Source of the DNA: Ruegeria haliotis
GTDB lineage: Bacteria; Pseudomonadota; Alphaproteobacteria; Rhodobacterales; Rhodobacteraceae
Direction: 5' to 3'
Length of the DNA: 64,000 nucleotides
NCBI RefSeq assembly: GCF_013377785.1
Contig: NZ_JABXWT010000006.1
Coordinates: 62,001 to 126,000, forward strand
Below are positions 48,112 to 56,794 of this stretch, piece by piece (position 1 is the first letter of the stretch; each line of letters opens with the position of its first letter). The translations under genes and the position numbers were made by a program. The notes below the pieces were generated by a model that did not search any database, had not been told where the DNA came from, and saw only the letters and a program-made list of their open reading frames with translations.

Positions 48112-49415
48112 GCGTCATCCTCCAGTTTATCCCAGGCCGACAACATCACGCCCCGAAATTCCTCATAGACGTTATCAAAAGTCGAGCGAGCGCGGCGCCA
48201 GGTTTCTCGTGTCATCTCCCGGTAATCCATCTCGTAGACCGAACTCAGAAAGCGCCCCGATTGCTCGACGGCGCGGGTCATTTCCACGGGATGTTCTGCG
48301 ACGTGTTCGCCAAAGACTTTGCGGAAGGCATCAAACATGGCCAAATGCAAGGCGTTGCCCGGTTCATAGCGCGTCAACAAAAACCGCAGTTCGCAGAAGG
48401 TTTTCGGCAGGCCGATCTTACCCGTGGGTAAGGTCTGGTCAAACCCATAGGCCAAATCCTCGAGCGCCTCAGCCAGCTGACCGATGAAAGATGTGGTCGA
48501 GTCATATTCCCAGTAGCCTGGTCCCGAAGGGACATAGAGCATATCGGCCGCGAACACCGCGTTCATCGACTGGTACCCAATCGCTGGGGGGCAATCAAAC
48601 AGGATCAGGTCATAAGCATCATCGGGGATCTGATCCAAATATCGCGACACCGCCGCAAAGAAGGACCATTCGGGGTTCAGGTGCCGGTATTGTGCTGAGG
48701 CAAATTCGACAAAGGCCGCGTTGGCACAGGAGGGAACCGCATCGATAGTGGACCAGGAGGTCTGCTTGATGAAGTCGCCAATACGCAGATCGCCAAGGCC
48801 CATATCGGTGATTGAAGGTGGCAATTCGCGGCGGGGCAGGGCGGTTCCGGATTCAGCCGCAGCAGAGCGGCTGTTCATTCTTTCCGTCTCGCGAATCAGA
48901 TCCCGCGCCATGATGCCCCAGACGGTAAAGTCCTCGGTAACATCTGTCAGGCCCATCGAATGGCTCAGCGTCGCTTGTGGATCGAAATCCACCACCAACA
49001 CGCGGTACCCATCCAGAGCGGCCGCATGGGCCAGATGCAGCGCGACAGTGGATTTGCCCGCACCACCTTTGAAATTGGCGACCGCCGCCCGAATGGCGCG
49101 CTTGCCCGTGGGGCGGGGCGGCATCAAGGATTTGCGGTTCACCTTCAGCCGGCGACGCAGCTCATTCACTTCCTCCAGACTGAACCAACGTTGACGCCCA
49201 TCAGGCTCAACTTCCCCACCGGGCAGCGACGGGTCGGCGGCCAGCTTGCCGCGAAAGGTCGATTGGTTGACCTTAAAGATCAGTTCGGACACCTCCCAAC
49301 TTGAAAACCGCCGGAGGGTCTTTTCCATTTCAGGACTGAAGGTCTGCTGGCGAATCCAACCCTGTAGTTTGAGGGACTGGTTGCGCAATGCGTTCAGGTC
49401 TTCGTGCGTGTACAT
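48108..49415 (-). CDS. parA: ParA-family plasmid partition ATPase
   Basis: A 435-residue Walker-type ATPase that moves plasmid copies apart. The first 110 residues hold a helix-turn-helix (FSSWEVSELIFKVNQSTFRGK) of the kind that lets type Ia ParA/RepA repress its own promoter. The deviant Walker A is ANFKGGAGKSTVALHLA (about residue 135), followed by VVDFDPQATLSHSMG and the Walker B-like YDLILFDCPPAIG. The frame is open back to 49679, but the ATG at 49415 starts just before the conserved part. A parS-like palindrome lies 98 bases upstream and another is inside the gene. Confidence 0.92.
   Translation of the reverse strand: MYTHEDLNALRNQSLKLQGWIRQQTFSPEMEKTLRRFSSWEVSELIFKVNQSTFRGKLAADPSLPGGEVEPDGRQRWFSLEEVNELRRRLKVNRKSLMPPRPTGKRAIRAAVANFKGGAGKSTVALHLAHAAALDGYRVLVVDFDPQATLSHSMGLTDVTEDFTVWGIMARDLIRETERMNSRSAAAESGTALPRRELPPSITDMGLGDLRIGDFIKQTSWSTIDAVPSCANAAFVEFASAQYRHLNPEWSFFAAVSRYLDQIPDDAYDLILFDCPPAIGYQSMNAVFAADMLYVPSGPGYWEYDSTTSFIGQLAEALEDLAYGFDQTLPTGKIGLPKTFCELRFLLTRYEPGNALHLAMFDAFRKVFGEHVAEHPVEMTRAVEQSGRFLSSVYEMDYREMTRETWRRARSTFDNVYEEFRGVMLSAWDKLEDDA
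48417..48432. promoter_or_regulatory. parS-like palindrome 2, inside parA
   Basis: CTTACCCGTGGGTAAG again, identical to site 1, in the coding part of parA near the two-thirds point. An exact 16-base palindrome kept inside a gene is unlikely by chance. Confidence 0.65.
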
Positions 49416-49512
49416 GCCTCGTATCTCATCCTTTGGGACGCTAATTTTTATATTTTTCCTATTTACGCCGGATTTGCGATTTAGGCAAAAGAAATTATGA
49501 TAAGAGTGAAGT

Positions 49513-49528
49513 CTTACCCACGGGTAAG
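49513..49528. promoter_or_regulatory. parS-like palindrome 3, upstream of parA
   Basis: CTTACCCACGGGTAAG, the exact complement-orientation form of the other two sites. It lies between parA and repA and could serve both partition and autoregulation of parAB. Confidence 0.7.
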
Positions 49529-49612
49529 AATACAAGGCCGATCGGCGCTCTGATTGATTCGAAAGGCATACCGGCCGTAAACGCGGGAACTCATGGTTGA
49601 CCGCGCAAGATT

Positions 49613-49674
49613 TAGGGGGGCACGAGTCTCGGTAATGCCCCATATAGGGGGGCAAAAGAGGCCAATAGGGGGGC
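49613..49674 (+). repeat. Iteron-like TAGGGGGGC repeats, candidate replication origin
   Basis: TAGGGGGGC occurs at 49613-49621, 49645-49653 and 49666-49674, all in one orientation, with start-to-start distances of 32 and 21 bases (three and two helical turns). They lie 136-197 bases before repA. A G6/C5 stem (near 49668-49690, GGGGGG...CCCCC) follows. Repeats of this kind next to an initiator gene normally bind it. Confidence 0.6.
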
Positions 49675-49809
49675 AGCATGGGTGTCCCCCATCACCATTA
49701 CTTCACCATATTTCTTTTTGTAATTTGAATTGGAATTGCCCGTAAAACGGACTCCGCTCAGACTCAGCTTGACAGAATCGTTGGATTGGACGCTAATTAG
49801 GGCAACACG

Positions 49810-50568
49810 ATGAAAAGCGTTGGGAAACGGCGCAAGACTGGCGGTGAAACACCGCATGAGGTGGACAGAGCGGTGAAAACGAGCATGCAGGTTGCAAAAC
49901 CGGTCGGGCGAAATGCGCCTGCCCTGAAATATGACATTCTATCAGCGCTGGCTGTTCACGCGTTATCGGGTGACAAGCATCGTCAGCGCAGCATTCTGCG
50001 TATAATTGCCCTGATCACAACCCGCTACAACTGGCGCAACAATGAGTTGTCGATCGGACGGGAAGAAATCGCCAGGCTCTGGTCGGTGAATGAACGCACT
50101 GTAAAGCGCGAGATGGCAAAGTTCCGTGCCACGGGATGGGTGACTGTCAAACGCCCTGCTGCCCGCGGGCGCGTTGCTGTATACGAGCTTGATCTGAAGC
50201 AGATCATGATCGACACCGCCGAGATCTGGCCGGTGATCGGGACGGATTTCCAGGCTCGAATGATCGAGGAACCGGAAGCTGAGACCAACATAGTTCCGTT
50301 CAAGGTTAAACTCACACCGCCAGATGCAACAGAAACCGATGTTTGGACACAGGTTCAGTCGATCTTGCACGGTCGTGATCCTGAGCTTTGGGCCAGTTGG
50401 TTCCAGCATCTGTCCGAGGCTGACAGGGCAGGGGGGATGGTAACGCTGATTGCGCCCTCGCGGTTCATGGCCGACTATATTGCTCAAAAATGGTCAGGAC
50501 GTCTATTGGCCGCCTATTCCCGGGTAGACCCCGAGATACGCAACCTGCGGTTTGAAGCAGCGGAGTAG
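49810..50568 (+). CDS. repA: DnaA-like plasmid replication initiator
   Basis: A 252-residue protein of the DnaA-like replicon type found in Rhodobacterales. After a basic N-terminus comes a winged-helix region (SALAVHALSGDKHRQR, then LSIGREEIARLWSVNERTVKREM). The C-terminal 80 residues (DVWTQVQSILHGRDPELWASWFQHLSE, then FMADYIAQKW) resemble the N-terminal domain of chromosomal DnaA. The AAA+ ATPase domain is missing. It is divergent from parAB, and the 395-base gap holds the repeats and one parS-like site. It identifies the whole window as part of a plasmid or chromid. Confidence 0.88.
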   Translation: MKSVGKRRKTGGETPHEVDRAVKTSMQVAKPVGRNAPALKYDILSALAVHALSGDKHRQRSILRIIALITTRYNWRNNELSIGREEIARLWSVNERTVKREMAKFRATGWVTVKRPAARGRVAVYELDLKQIMIDTAEIWPVIGTDFQARMIEEPEAETNIVPFKVKLTPPDATETDVWTQVQSILHGRDPELWASWFQHLSEADRAGGMVTLIAPSRFMADYIAQKWSGRLLAAYSRVDPEIRNLRFEAAE

Positions 50569-51049
50569 GTGTGGTTCCGTTGCGCGTTTTGACATAACGC
50601 TGGTTGGGTTTGCGCGCTGCGCCCATCAATAGCACTGGCTGCAGAAAAATTTCAGAAAGATTGGGAACATCCTTCGCTTTGACCTACCCGTCCAGCGATC
50701 TCTGCAAAAAACTGAATGCCTGAAGTCGCCTTAGGGAATTGCTGTTCTCGGATCGAGTTCGAGACTTGAAGCCACACATATACAGAAAACACCGCTTTAC
50801 GAACTGATGATCCTGCTCTCTTCCGCAATGTCGGCCGCGTCGGCTTTCAGCAGGTTTGCACCCGAATCTCCATTCAAACCAAGATCAACAACATAACAAA
50901 GCCATTCCGAGAGCCGAGCTGTCCGTAGCGCGACCACGCCTGCATGCCCGTCCGGAATTGGTAACATTGTCGATACCACCGCGGGCCATGTTAACTTTTG
51001 CCAATGTGGACCTCTTTCGACACGCGCGCTACGTTTCGGTGACAAGGGG
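50569..51049. other. Region without a convincing gene
   Basis: Follows repA. Frames at 50797-51057 (minus) and 50856 (plus) have no ribosome site or domain. No repeat or strong hairpin was noticed. Confidence 0.35.
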
Positions 51050-51982
51050 ATGCTCATGTGGCTCGTATTTTTTCAGATGTTGGTGGTTGTTGCTTTGGCA
51101 ACGGCGGTTCATGCTGAAAAACGCGACTATGTCGATCTCGCTCAACGTGGCTGGGGGTATGAGCTGCGGTCCACTATGTTGGGCCGGGACCTTGCGATAC
51201 CAGTTCACATCAATGGCCGAAATCTGGCCGGGGCTTCGTTATGTCTGGTGGGTGAGCCGCCTCATCCTCAGACTCTGGCGACCCTGAAGGCCTTTAACGC
51301 CTTGCTGAAGCACAGTTTTGGACACCCCGCGCCCATGCGGTACGCTGGCCTGTCAGCGAGAAATTGCGGAACGGGCCGAACAGTGGTTTTGCGACTGTAT
51401 TCCGGATACCCGCCAAACCGCGAGCTGTCGTCGGATCTGGACTGGCTCAGTGAAATTCATCAGCTCGGGTTGCCTGTCGGACGCAGATATGTGGTGACGT
51501 CGCCGGCAATGGCGCAGACCTTCTTTGGCCGTCGGGGGCAGGGGACGCATATTATGGTCAAGCAACCTGCCCACCGTCGACCCGACCTGCTGGAGACGGC
51601 CTTTCACAAGTCGATCCTGATTGAAGAATTGTTCCAGTCCTACACGTTCGGGATGGATATTCTTTTGTACGACAAAGCGTCGGGGTTTTTGTCTAAACTA
51701 CAGGAAACACCGGTGAATCTACAAAGGCTACCGTGGAGCTCGCATGATTTCATGCGCGCTTTGCTAAGCTCAAATCCTGAAGGTCTGTGCGCCTTTGACG
51801 TTTTCATGATGCACGCCATTGCGCAGGCGCCTGTCGATCAAACAATTGATCCGGGTTTCATCGATTACATCACCAGCCAATATGACAATCTGTGGGCGCA
51901 GGCCGATGCCACGCTGGCAGATCCGCAGTTTTCGGTTTTGTTTGATGAAGGCTGTACCACGGCCGTTCAGGTTCAAAGGTAA
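51050..51982 (+). CDS. DUF2927-type secreted protein
   Basis: A 310-residue protein with an N-terminal hydrophobic segment (WLVFFQMLVVVALATAVHA) that should act as a signal peptide or anchor. The block ILIEELFQSYTFGMDILLYDK is the best-conserved part of DUF2927 proteins, which are periplasmic and of unknown role. It comes 87 bases before the moxR-type gene, on the same strand, and may belong to that operon. Confidence 0.7.
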   Translation: MLMWLVFFQMLVVVALATAVHAEKRDYVDLAQRGWGYELRSTMLGRDLAIPVHINGRNLAGASLCLVGEPPHPQTLATLKAFNALLKHSFGHPAPMRYAGLSARNCGTGRTVVLRLYSGYPPNRELSSDLDWLSEIHQLGLPVGRRYVVTSPAMAQTFFGRRGQGTHIMVKQPAHRRPDLLETAFHKSILIEELFQSYTFGMDILLYDKASGFLSKLQETPVNLQRLPWSSHDFMRALLSSNPEGLCAFDVFMMHAIAQAPVDQTIDPGFIDYITSQYDNLWAQADATLADPQFSVLFDEGCTTAVQVQR

Positions 51983-52069
51983 TACCATCGGGTATATTTT
52001 GCTGGATGGGGGACTCCGGTTAGCTTGTTTGGGGGCAACGCGACCCAATACAGGCCGCAGGGAGGACCT

Positions 52070-53026
52070 ATGGACACCAGATCTGAAAACCGGCCGCATA
52101 CGGTCGCGGAGCTGTCCGGGTACTTGTCGCGGGGGCTTGTCGGGCATGAACATCTGGTTGAATGCCTGTTGATCGCGCTATTGGAAGGCGGGCATCTGCT
52201 GGTCGAAGGCTCGCCAGGTTTGGCCAAAACCCGCGCGGTGAAGTGGTTGTCAAACGCGGTGGAAGGAAGCTTTGCCCGCATTCAATGCACCCCTGATCTG
52301 ATGCCTTCGGACGTAACCGGCACACCTGTGTATCAGCCGCAGGATGGTCGGTTTGAATTTGTTCCGGGGCCGGTCTTTCATACTCTGGTTCTGGTCGACG
52401 AAATCAACCGGGCACCTCCCAAGGTTCAATCGGCGCTGCTTGAGGCAATGGCCGAGCAACAGGTTACTGTTGGCAATGAGACCCACCCATTGCCCGATCC
52501 GTTTTTGGTCATAGCCACGCAGAACCCTATTGAACACGATGGGACCTTTCCGCTGCCCGAGGCGCAGTTGGATCGGTTCCTTCTGCATGTCGTCCTGACC
52601 ATGCCGGATCTGGAAACGGAGCGTCAGATTCTGGATCTGGTGATCGCCGAAACTCAGGACGGTCCCCCCGATGTTGTGCGAATGACCCTTGAAGCACTGC
52701 GATTGGCGCGTGCTGAAACCCGCGCCGTATATCTGGCACCGGAATTGCGGGATTACATCGTGCGGCTGGTTTCGGCGACACGCGAAGGGCAATTCGCCGA
52801 GCATGTCGAACATGCGGTTTCTCCACGCGGATCGCTTGCGTTGGCCTCTGCCGCGCGCGCGCGCGCATATCTGCGGGGCCGGGACTTTGCCTTGCCCGAG
52901 GATGTCGCGGCGGTGGCCCCGGACGCGCTGGCGCATCGGATGGTTCTGACATGGCGGGCCGTCGCGGATGGACGAAAGCCGCGCGAACTGGTCGCGGATA
53001 TCCTGAACGCGGTCGAACCGCTGTGA
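52070..53026 (+). CDS. MoxR-family AAA+ ATPase
   Basis: A 318-residue ATPase with Walker A in LVEGSPGLAKTRAVK (about residue 45), Walker B in TLVLVDEINRAPPKVQSALL (about 106), sensor 1 in LVIATQNPIEHDGTFPLPEAQLDRF and a lid domain. MoxR proteins act as chaperone-like factors with VWA-domain partners, and in methylotrophs the homologue (MxaR) helps mature methanol dehydrogenase. Start is the ATG at 52070 after GGAGG. It opens a tightly packed operon with the DUF58 and VWA genes. Confidence 0.92.
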   Translation: MDTRSENRPHTVAELSGYLSRGLVGHEHLVECLLIALLEGGHLLVEGSPGLAKTRAVKWLSNAVEGSFARIQCTPDLMPSDVTGTPVYQPQDGRFEFVPGPVFHTLVLVDEINRAPPKVQSALLEAMAEQQVTVGNETHPLPDPFLVIATQNPIEHDGTFPLPEAQLDRFLLHVVLTMPDLETERQILDLVIAETQDGPPDVVRMTLEALRLARAETRAVYLAPELRDYIVRLVSATREGQFAEHVEHAVSPRGSLALASAARARAYLRGRDFALPEDVAAVAPDALAHRMVLTWRAVADGRKPRELVADILNAVEPL

Positions 53027-53928
53027 CGGGCGCGCTGTCACATGCAGGCGTCAGCCTTTCCACCAAAGCCTTAATTGCGCTGAGGCGCGTTGCGTTGTCA
53101 GACAGTGCCACCCCCCCTGTTGCAGCTTTGCCCGGCGGTTTCCTGACCCGTAAACGCGGGCAGGGTATCGAGGTTGCAGATGTGCGGGAATATGTGGCTG
53201 GCGACGATATCCGTCACCTTGACCGGGGTACTACGGCGCGGACCGGGCGTATGCATATCCGCCAGTTTCAGGAAGAACGTGACAGGGTGTCCTTGCTGAT
53301 TGCCGATTTTCGCGCGCCCATGTTCTGGGGTTTGCAACGCGCGTTTTTATCGGTCGCAGCCGCCGAAGCCTTGGTTCTGATCGGATGGCATCTGGTGCAG
53401 AACGGCGGACGGGTTGGGCTTTTGGCGATCACGGCAGATGCACCGGTGATCATTCCGCCACGCGGTCGGACCCGGGGCATGCTGGACGTGATTGGCGGAT
53501 TGGTGCAGGCGCATTCACATAGTTTGTCGGCCCTTCAATCGGGACAGGATGACGGGCTGACTTTAGAACAGGCCCTGACGAGCACTGAACGTCTGACGCC
53601 GCCCGGGTCAGAAGTAATCATCGCCTCGGGTTTTGATCAGCCCGGAGACGATCTGGGGGACCGATTGAGCAGGCTTGCGCATCGCCGAACCCCGCGCCTT
53701 GTTCTGATCACCGAAAGCAAAACACACGAAATGCCCAGCGGTTGGTACCCGATCCGCCTATCGGATGGCCGTCAAAAGCGTGTGTATTTGTCCGGCTCAG
53801 GCTCAGCGACTGACACCATTTACCGACAGGTCGCCAGACACCCTGCGCTGGTCCTGAACGCCAGTGATCCGGTCGAGGATACGGGCCGGCGTATTTCTGT
53901 GGCGCTTGCGGAACGGTATGTCGCATGA
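53023..53928 (+). CDS. DUF58 domain protein (MxaS-like)
   Basis: A 301-residue protein with the DUF58 core VREYVAGDDIRHLDRGTTARTG near residue 60, and a VWA-like remainder (SLLIADFRAPMFWG). I take the GTG at 53023, which overlaps the moxR stop (GTGA), rather than the open frame back to 52951. In MoxR operons this protein is the usual second gene and is thought to work with the ATPase at the membrane. Confidence 0.88.
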   Translation: MTGALSHAGVSLSTKALIALRRVALSDSATPPVAALPGGFLTRKRGQGIEVADVREYVAGDDIRHLDRGTTARTGRMHIRQFQEERDRVSLLIADFRAPMFWGLQRAFLSVAAAEALVLIGWHLVQNGGRVGLLAITADAPVIIPPRGRTRGMLDVIGGLVQAHSHSLSALQSGQDDGLTLEQALTSTERLTPPGSEVIIASGFDQPGDDLGDRLSRLAHRRTPRLVLITESKTHEMPSGWYPIRLSDGRQKRVYLSGSGSATDTIYRQVARHPALVLNASDPVEDTGRRISVALAERYVA

Positions 53929-54272
53929 GCGAGACCGCCCTGTCCGAAGCCGCGATGCTGACCAGCCTGAGGGATATCCGCCTGCCCGTCGAGGCACCCG
54001 GAGGGCTGCTGGCCGAGCTTGTGTTGACAGCAGGTATGGCGGCACTGGCTGCAGTATGTGTTGTTGCGGTTCTGCGTTTGCTCAGCACGAAACGCAGCGA
54101 GGCGCAAAGTGACAGGCCCGACTGGTCTGATGACCGACGCCGGATCGCCCTGCTACATCTTCTTCGCAAACAGGATGCCAAGCGGTACGCGGCGCTCAAG
54201 GGTGATCTGTACCGCCCCGGTGGCGGGCCGGATCTGGCCGAGCTAGAGGAGGAGGTTGCGCGCCGTGTTTGA
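53925..54272 (+). CDS. Small membrane protein of the MoxR operon (DUF4381-like)
   Basis: A 115-residue protein with one membrane helix (ELVLTAGMAALAAVCVVAVLRL) near residue 40 and a soluble tail containing RRIALLHLLRKQDAKRYAAL. Position and shape match the short DUF4381-type subunit found between DUF58 and VWA genes. Start and end overlap both neighbours (ATGA at 53925). Confidence 0.72.
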   Translation: MSETALSEAAMLTSLRDIRLPVEAPGGLLAELVLTAGMAALAAVCVVAVLRLLSTKRSEAQSDRPDWSDDRRRIALLHLLRKQDAKRYAALKGDLYRPGGGPDLAELEEEVARRV

Positions 54273-55227
54273 GCTGGCCGATCCTGCGGTACTGGTTTTG
54301 TTGCCTCTGCCCTTGTTGATCGCACGTGTTCTTGTTTCCCGACCTGTGCTGGAACGCGGTTTGCCCGTTCCCGACCATATCGGCGACATATTGATCGCAG
54401 CCGAGCCAAAACGCAGTGCGCGTCGTCGTGTTTTCGCAGACAGGGTGTTGCTTTGGGCGATGTGGGGGCTGACTCTGTTCGCGCTGTCCGGCCCGCGTGA
54501 GTTGACGCCGGTCAGCGCCCTCAAGGTGTCAGGCCGTGATCTGGCCATTGTGCTGGATTTGTCCGGGTCGATGGTGCGAGATGATTTTTTTCTGGATAAC
54601 CGCCAGATTACCCGGTTGGAGGCCGTCACCACTGTGGGTGCGGACTTTGCCCGACGCAGGGGCGGGGACCGGGTGGCATTGATCGTGTTCGGGTCCGAGG
54701 CGTATTATGCGACCCCCTTCACCTTTGACACCGAGGCGGTCGCCCTCCGGATCGAAGAGGCGAACATTGGCATCTCGGGACGGGCAACAAACATCTCGGA
54801 CGGTCTTGGTCTTGCGTTGAAACGTATGGCTGACAGTCAGGCGGCGTCGCGCGTCGTGATCCTGCTGTCTGATGGTGTAAACAATGCTGGCGCCACCAAT
54901 CCGCGCGGCGTTGCCGAGCTTGCCAATGGAATGGGAGTTCGCGTGCACACCATTGCGCTGGGGCCGAAGGACCTGGAAAGCGCAAATTTTGGTGAACGCG
55001 GTGTGGTGGATGCGGCCACGCTACGCGCAATTTCCGAGATTTCTGGTGGCGAGAGTTTTCGGGTCAAGACGACCGATGATCTGATCAGCGTGACACAGGC
55101 ACTGGACCGACTAGAGGCGACAGACAGCGCCGGTCTTTCAGCCGAGATTTATCGCGACTACTGGACCTGGCCTGCCGCGCTTGCCGCTGCGCTGGCCCTC
55201 TTCGCGGTCTGGAGGCGGGAGGGATGA
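54265..55227 (+). CDS. VWA-domain membrane protein (BatA/MxaC-like)
   Basis: A 320-residue protein with a hydrophobic N-terminus (AVLVLLPLPLLIARVLV), a second helix near residue 60, a von Willebrand A domain and a C-terminal helix (AALAAALALFAVW). The metal-dependent adhesion site is intact: VLDLSGSM near residue 95 and DGVNNAG later. The GTG at 54265 is preferred because GAGGAGG lies 11 bases before it; a TTG at 54256 is in frame. BatA and MxaC proteins place the VWA domain in the periplasm. Confidence 0.88.
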   Translation: MFELADPAVLVLLPLPLLIARVLVSRPVLERGLPVPDHIGDILIAAEPKRSARRRVFADRVLLWAMWGLTLFALSGPRELTPVSALKVSGRDLAIVLDLSGSMVRDDFFLDNRQITRLEAVTTVGADFARRRGGDRVALIVFGSEAYYATPFTFDTEAVALRIEEANIGISGRATNISDGLGLALKRMADSQAASRVVILLSDGVNNAGATNPRGVAELANGMGVRVHTIALGPKDLESANFGERGVVDAATLRAISEISGGESFRVKTTDDLISVTQALDRLEATDSAGLSAEIYRDYWTWPAALAAALALFAVWRREG

Positions 55228-56123
55228 GCGAACTGGACTTCACCCTCCTCCGACCCGGTTGGCTGATATTGCTGCCAGGGTTGGCGCTTGCAGGCTGGTG
55301 GGTTCTGTCACGCGCCGGGGGTTTTGGTGATTGGGACAGGGTCGCGGACCCGCAACTGATGCGCGCCATGGCGGTCATCAGTCGGATTGAGGCAGCCGCC
55401 ACACCGCTGCCTCTGATCGCGTTGCTTTCTGTTGTAGGGATATGTGTCATCGCCCTGTCGGGACCGGCGGTCGAGCGGCGGGATGCACAGACCTATCGCA
55501 ATCTGGATGGAGTTTTCTTTGTCGTTGATGTCTCGGCCAGCGTGACGGAAGACGCACGGTGGCCGCAGATGCTGACGATGGGCCGCTTTGGGGTAGGAGC
55601 TTTGGGCTCGCGGCCGGGTGGGATAATCGTCTATGCCGGTGATGCCTATGTCGCCACGGACATGACGACGGATCACAGGCAGTTGGGTCAGACCTTTTCG
55701 CTGATCGATGCCGATACGGTGCCGGACAAAGGCTCGCGGCCCGAACGGGCACTGGCCCTTGCCGGGCAGCGGATTCAAGATGCGGGTGTCTTGGCGGGTG
55801 ATATCGTTCTGTTTTCAGACGGCGCGGGGTTGGGGCCTGCGTCGCTGCAACAGATCGCAGCGCTTGTCGATCACGGTGTGCGGGTTTCTCTGGTGGTTTC
55901 GGACGAGACGTCCGCACAGGCGCAGACCCATGCCAGCGTCGGGGGCGGGACGATTTTCACGCTGGATCAGACGGATGATCTGGGCCGATGGCTGTCCGAT
56001 GATGTCTCGACACGGCTTGAGAAAGCCGAGTACTCGGTTCTGTTCTGGCACGATCTGGGACGATACGTGTTGGTGCTGTCGCTGTTTCCTCTCTTGTTTC
56101 TGTTCTGGAGGGGGCAGGCATGA
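55224..56123 (+). CDS. VWA-domain membrane protein (BatB/MxaL-like)
   Basis: A 299-residue paralogue of the previous gene with two N-terminal membrane segments, a VWA domain and a C-terminal helix (YVLVLSLFPLLFLFW). The adhesion-site motif is VVDVSASV near residue 99, so the DxSxS residues are kept. The start overlaps the preceding stop by four bases (ATGA), as in every join of this operon. Confidence 0.86.
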   Translation: MSELDFTLLRPGWLILLPGLALAGWWVLSRAGGFGDWDRVADPQLMRAMAVISRIEAAATPLPLIALLSVVGICVIALSGPAVERRDAQTYRNLDGVFFVVDVSASVTEDARWPQMLTMGRFGVGALGSRPGGIIVYAGDAYVATDMTTDHRQLGQTFSLIDADTVPDKGSRPERALALAGQRIQDAGVLAGDIVLFSDGAGLGPASLQQIAALVDHGVRVSLVVSDETSAQAQTHASVGGGTIFTLDQTDDLGRWLSDDVSTRLEKAEYSVLFWHDLGRYVLVLSLFPLLFLFWRGQA

Positions 56124-56794
56124 AGTGGCTCGCCATATTGGGCACTGCCCTTGTTATGCTTGCGTTTGCGTTGGGCGGGACTGCACCCTTCGGCCGGGTC
56201 GGGCTTGCGCTGGGGTTGAATGCTGTCGCGGCCCGCGCCTTTCAGGATCCTGCGTGGCAGGGTGTGGCACTGTATCGGGCGGGTGATTTCGACGCTGCGG
56301 CACAGGCATTCGACGCAGCGGACGATTTCTATAATCTGGGCAATGCCAAAGCGCATAGCGGACGCATCGCCGCCGCGCTTGAGGCCTACGATCAGGCGAT
56401 CAAGCGCGGCGATCCGGATGCGCAGGCGAATTTTGACGTTGTGGCGGCCTATTATGCCGGTCTGCAGATCGACCCGGCGGCGCTTGGCTTGTTTCCAGAG
56501 CGCAAATTCGGACCAAAGGCGGACAGTTTCATTGCGCGCGGCGATGCGCGCGCGGCCGGAACAGGCAGCGAGGTTACCAATTCCAACACCATGCTGGGTC
56601 TGGCCGAGCTGGACAGCCGGGGGCGCTTGGGCGTTCGGCGTATCTTTGATGACAAGTTCATGGTGGCGGATGGGCGTTGGCTGAATCAACTGTCGGATGT
56701 ACCGGGTGAATTCATGGCCGCGCGCATCGCGCAGGAGCATACACGTCGTGCAAAGCTGGGCTTATCTCCGCCAGAGCCGGAGGACCCGCGATGA
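56120..56794 (+). CDS. Membrane-anchored TPR protein (BatC/MxaK-like)
   Basis: A 224-residue protein with an N-terminal membrane anchor (AILGTALVMLAFALG) and at least two TPR-like repeats (GVALYRAGDFDAAAQAFDAA, then NLGNAKAHSGRIAAALEAYD). The C-terminal part is more variable. In bat-type operons a TPR protein follows the VWA genes and probably brings them together in the periplasm. Confidence 0.8.
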   Translation: MKWLAILGTALVMLAFALGGTAPFGRVGLALGLNAVAARAFQDPAWQGVALYRAGDFDAAAQAFDAADDFYNLGNAKAHSGRIAAALEAYDQAIKRGDPDAQANFDVVAAYYAGLQIDPAALGLFPERKFGPKADSFIARGDARAAGTGSEVTNSNTMLGLAELDSRGRLGVRRIFDDKFMVADGRWLNQLSDVPGEFMAARIAQEHTRRAKLGLSPPEPEDPR

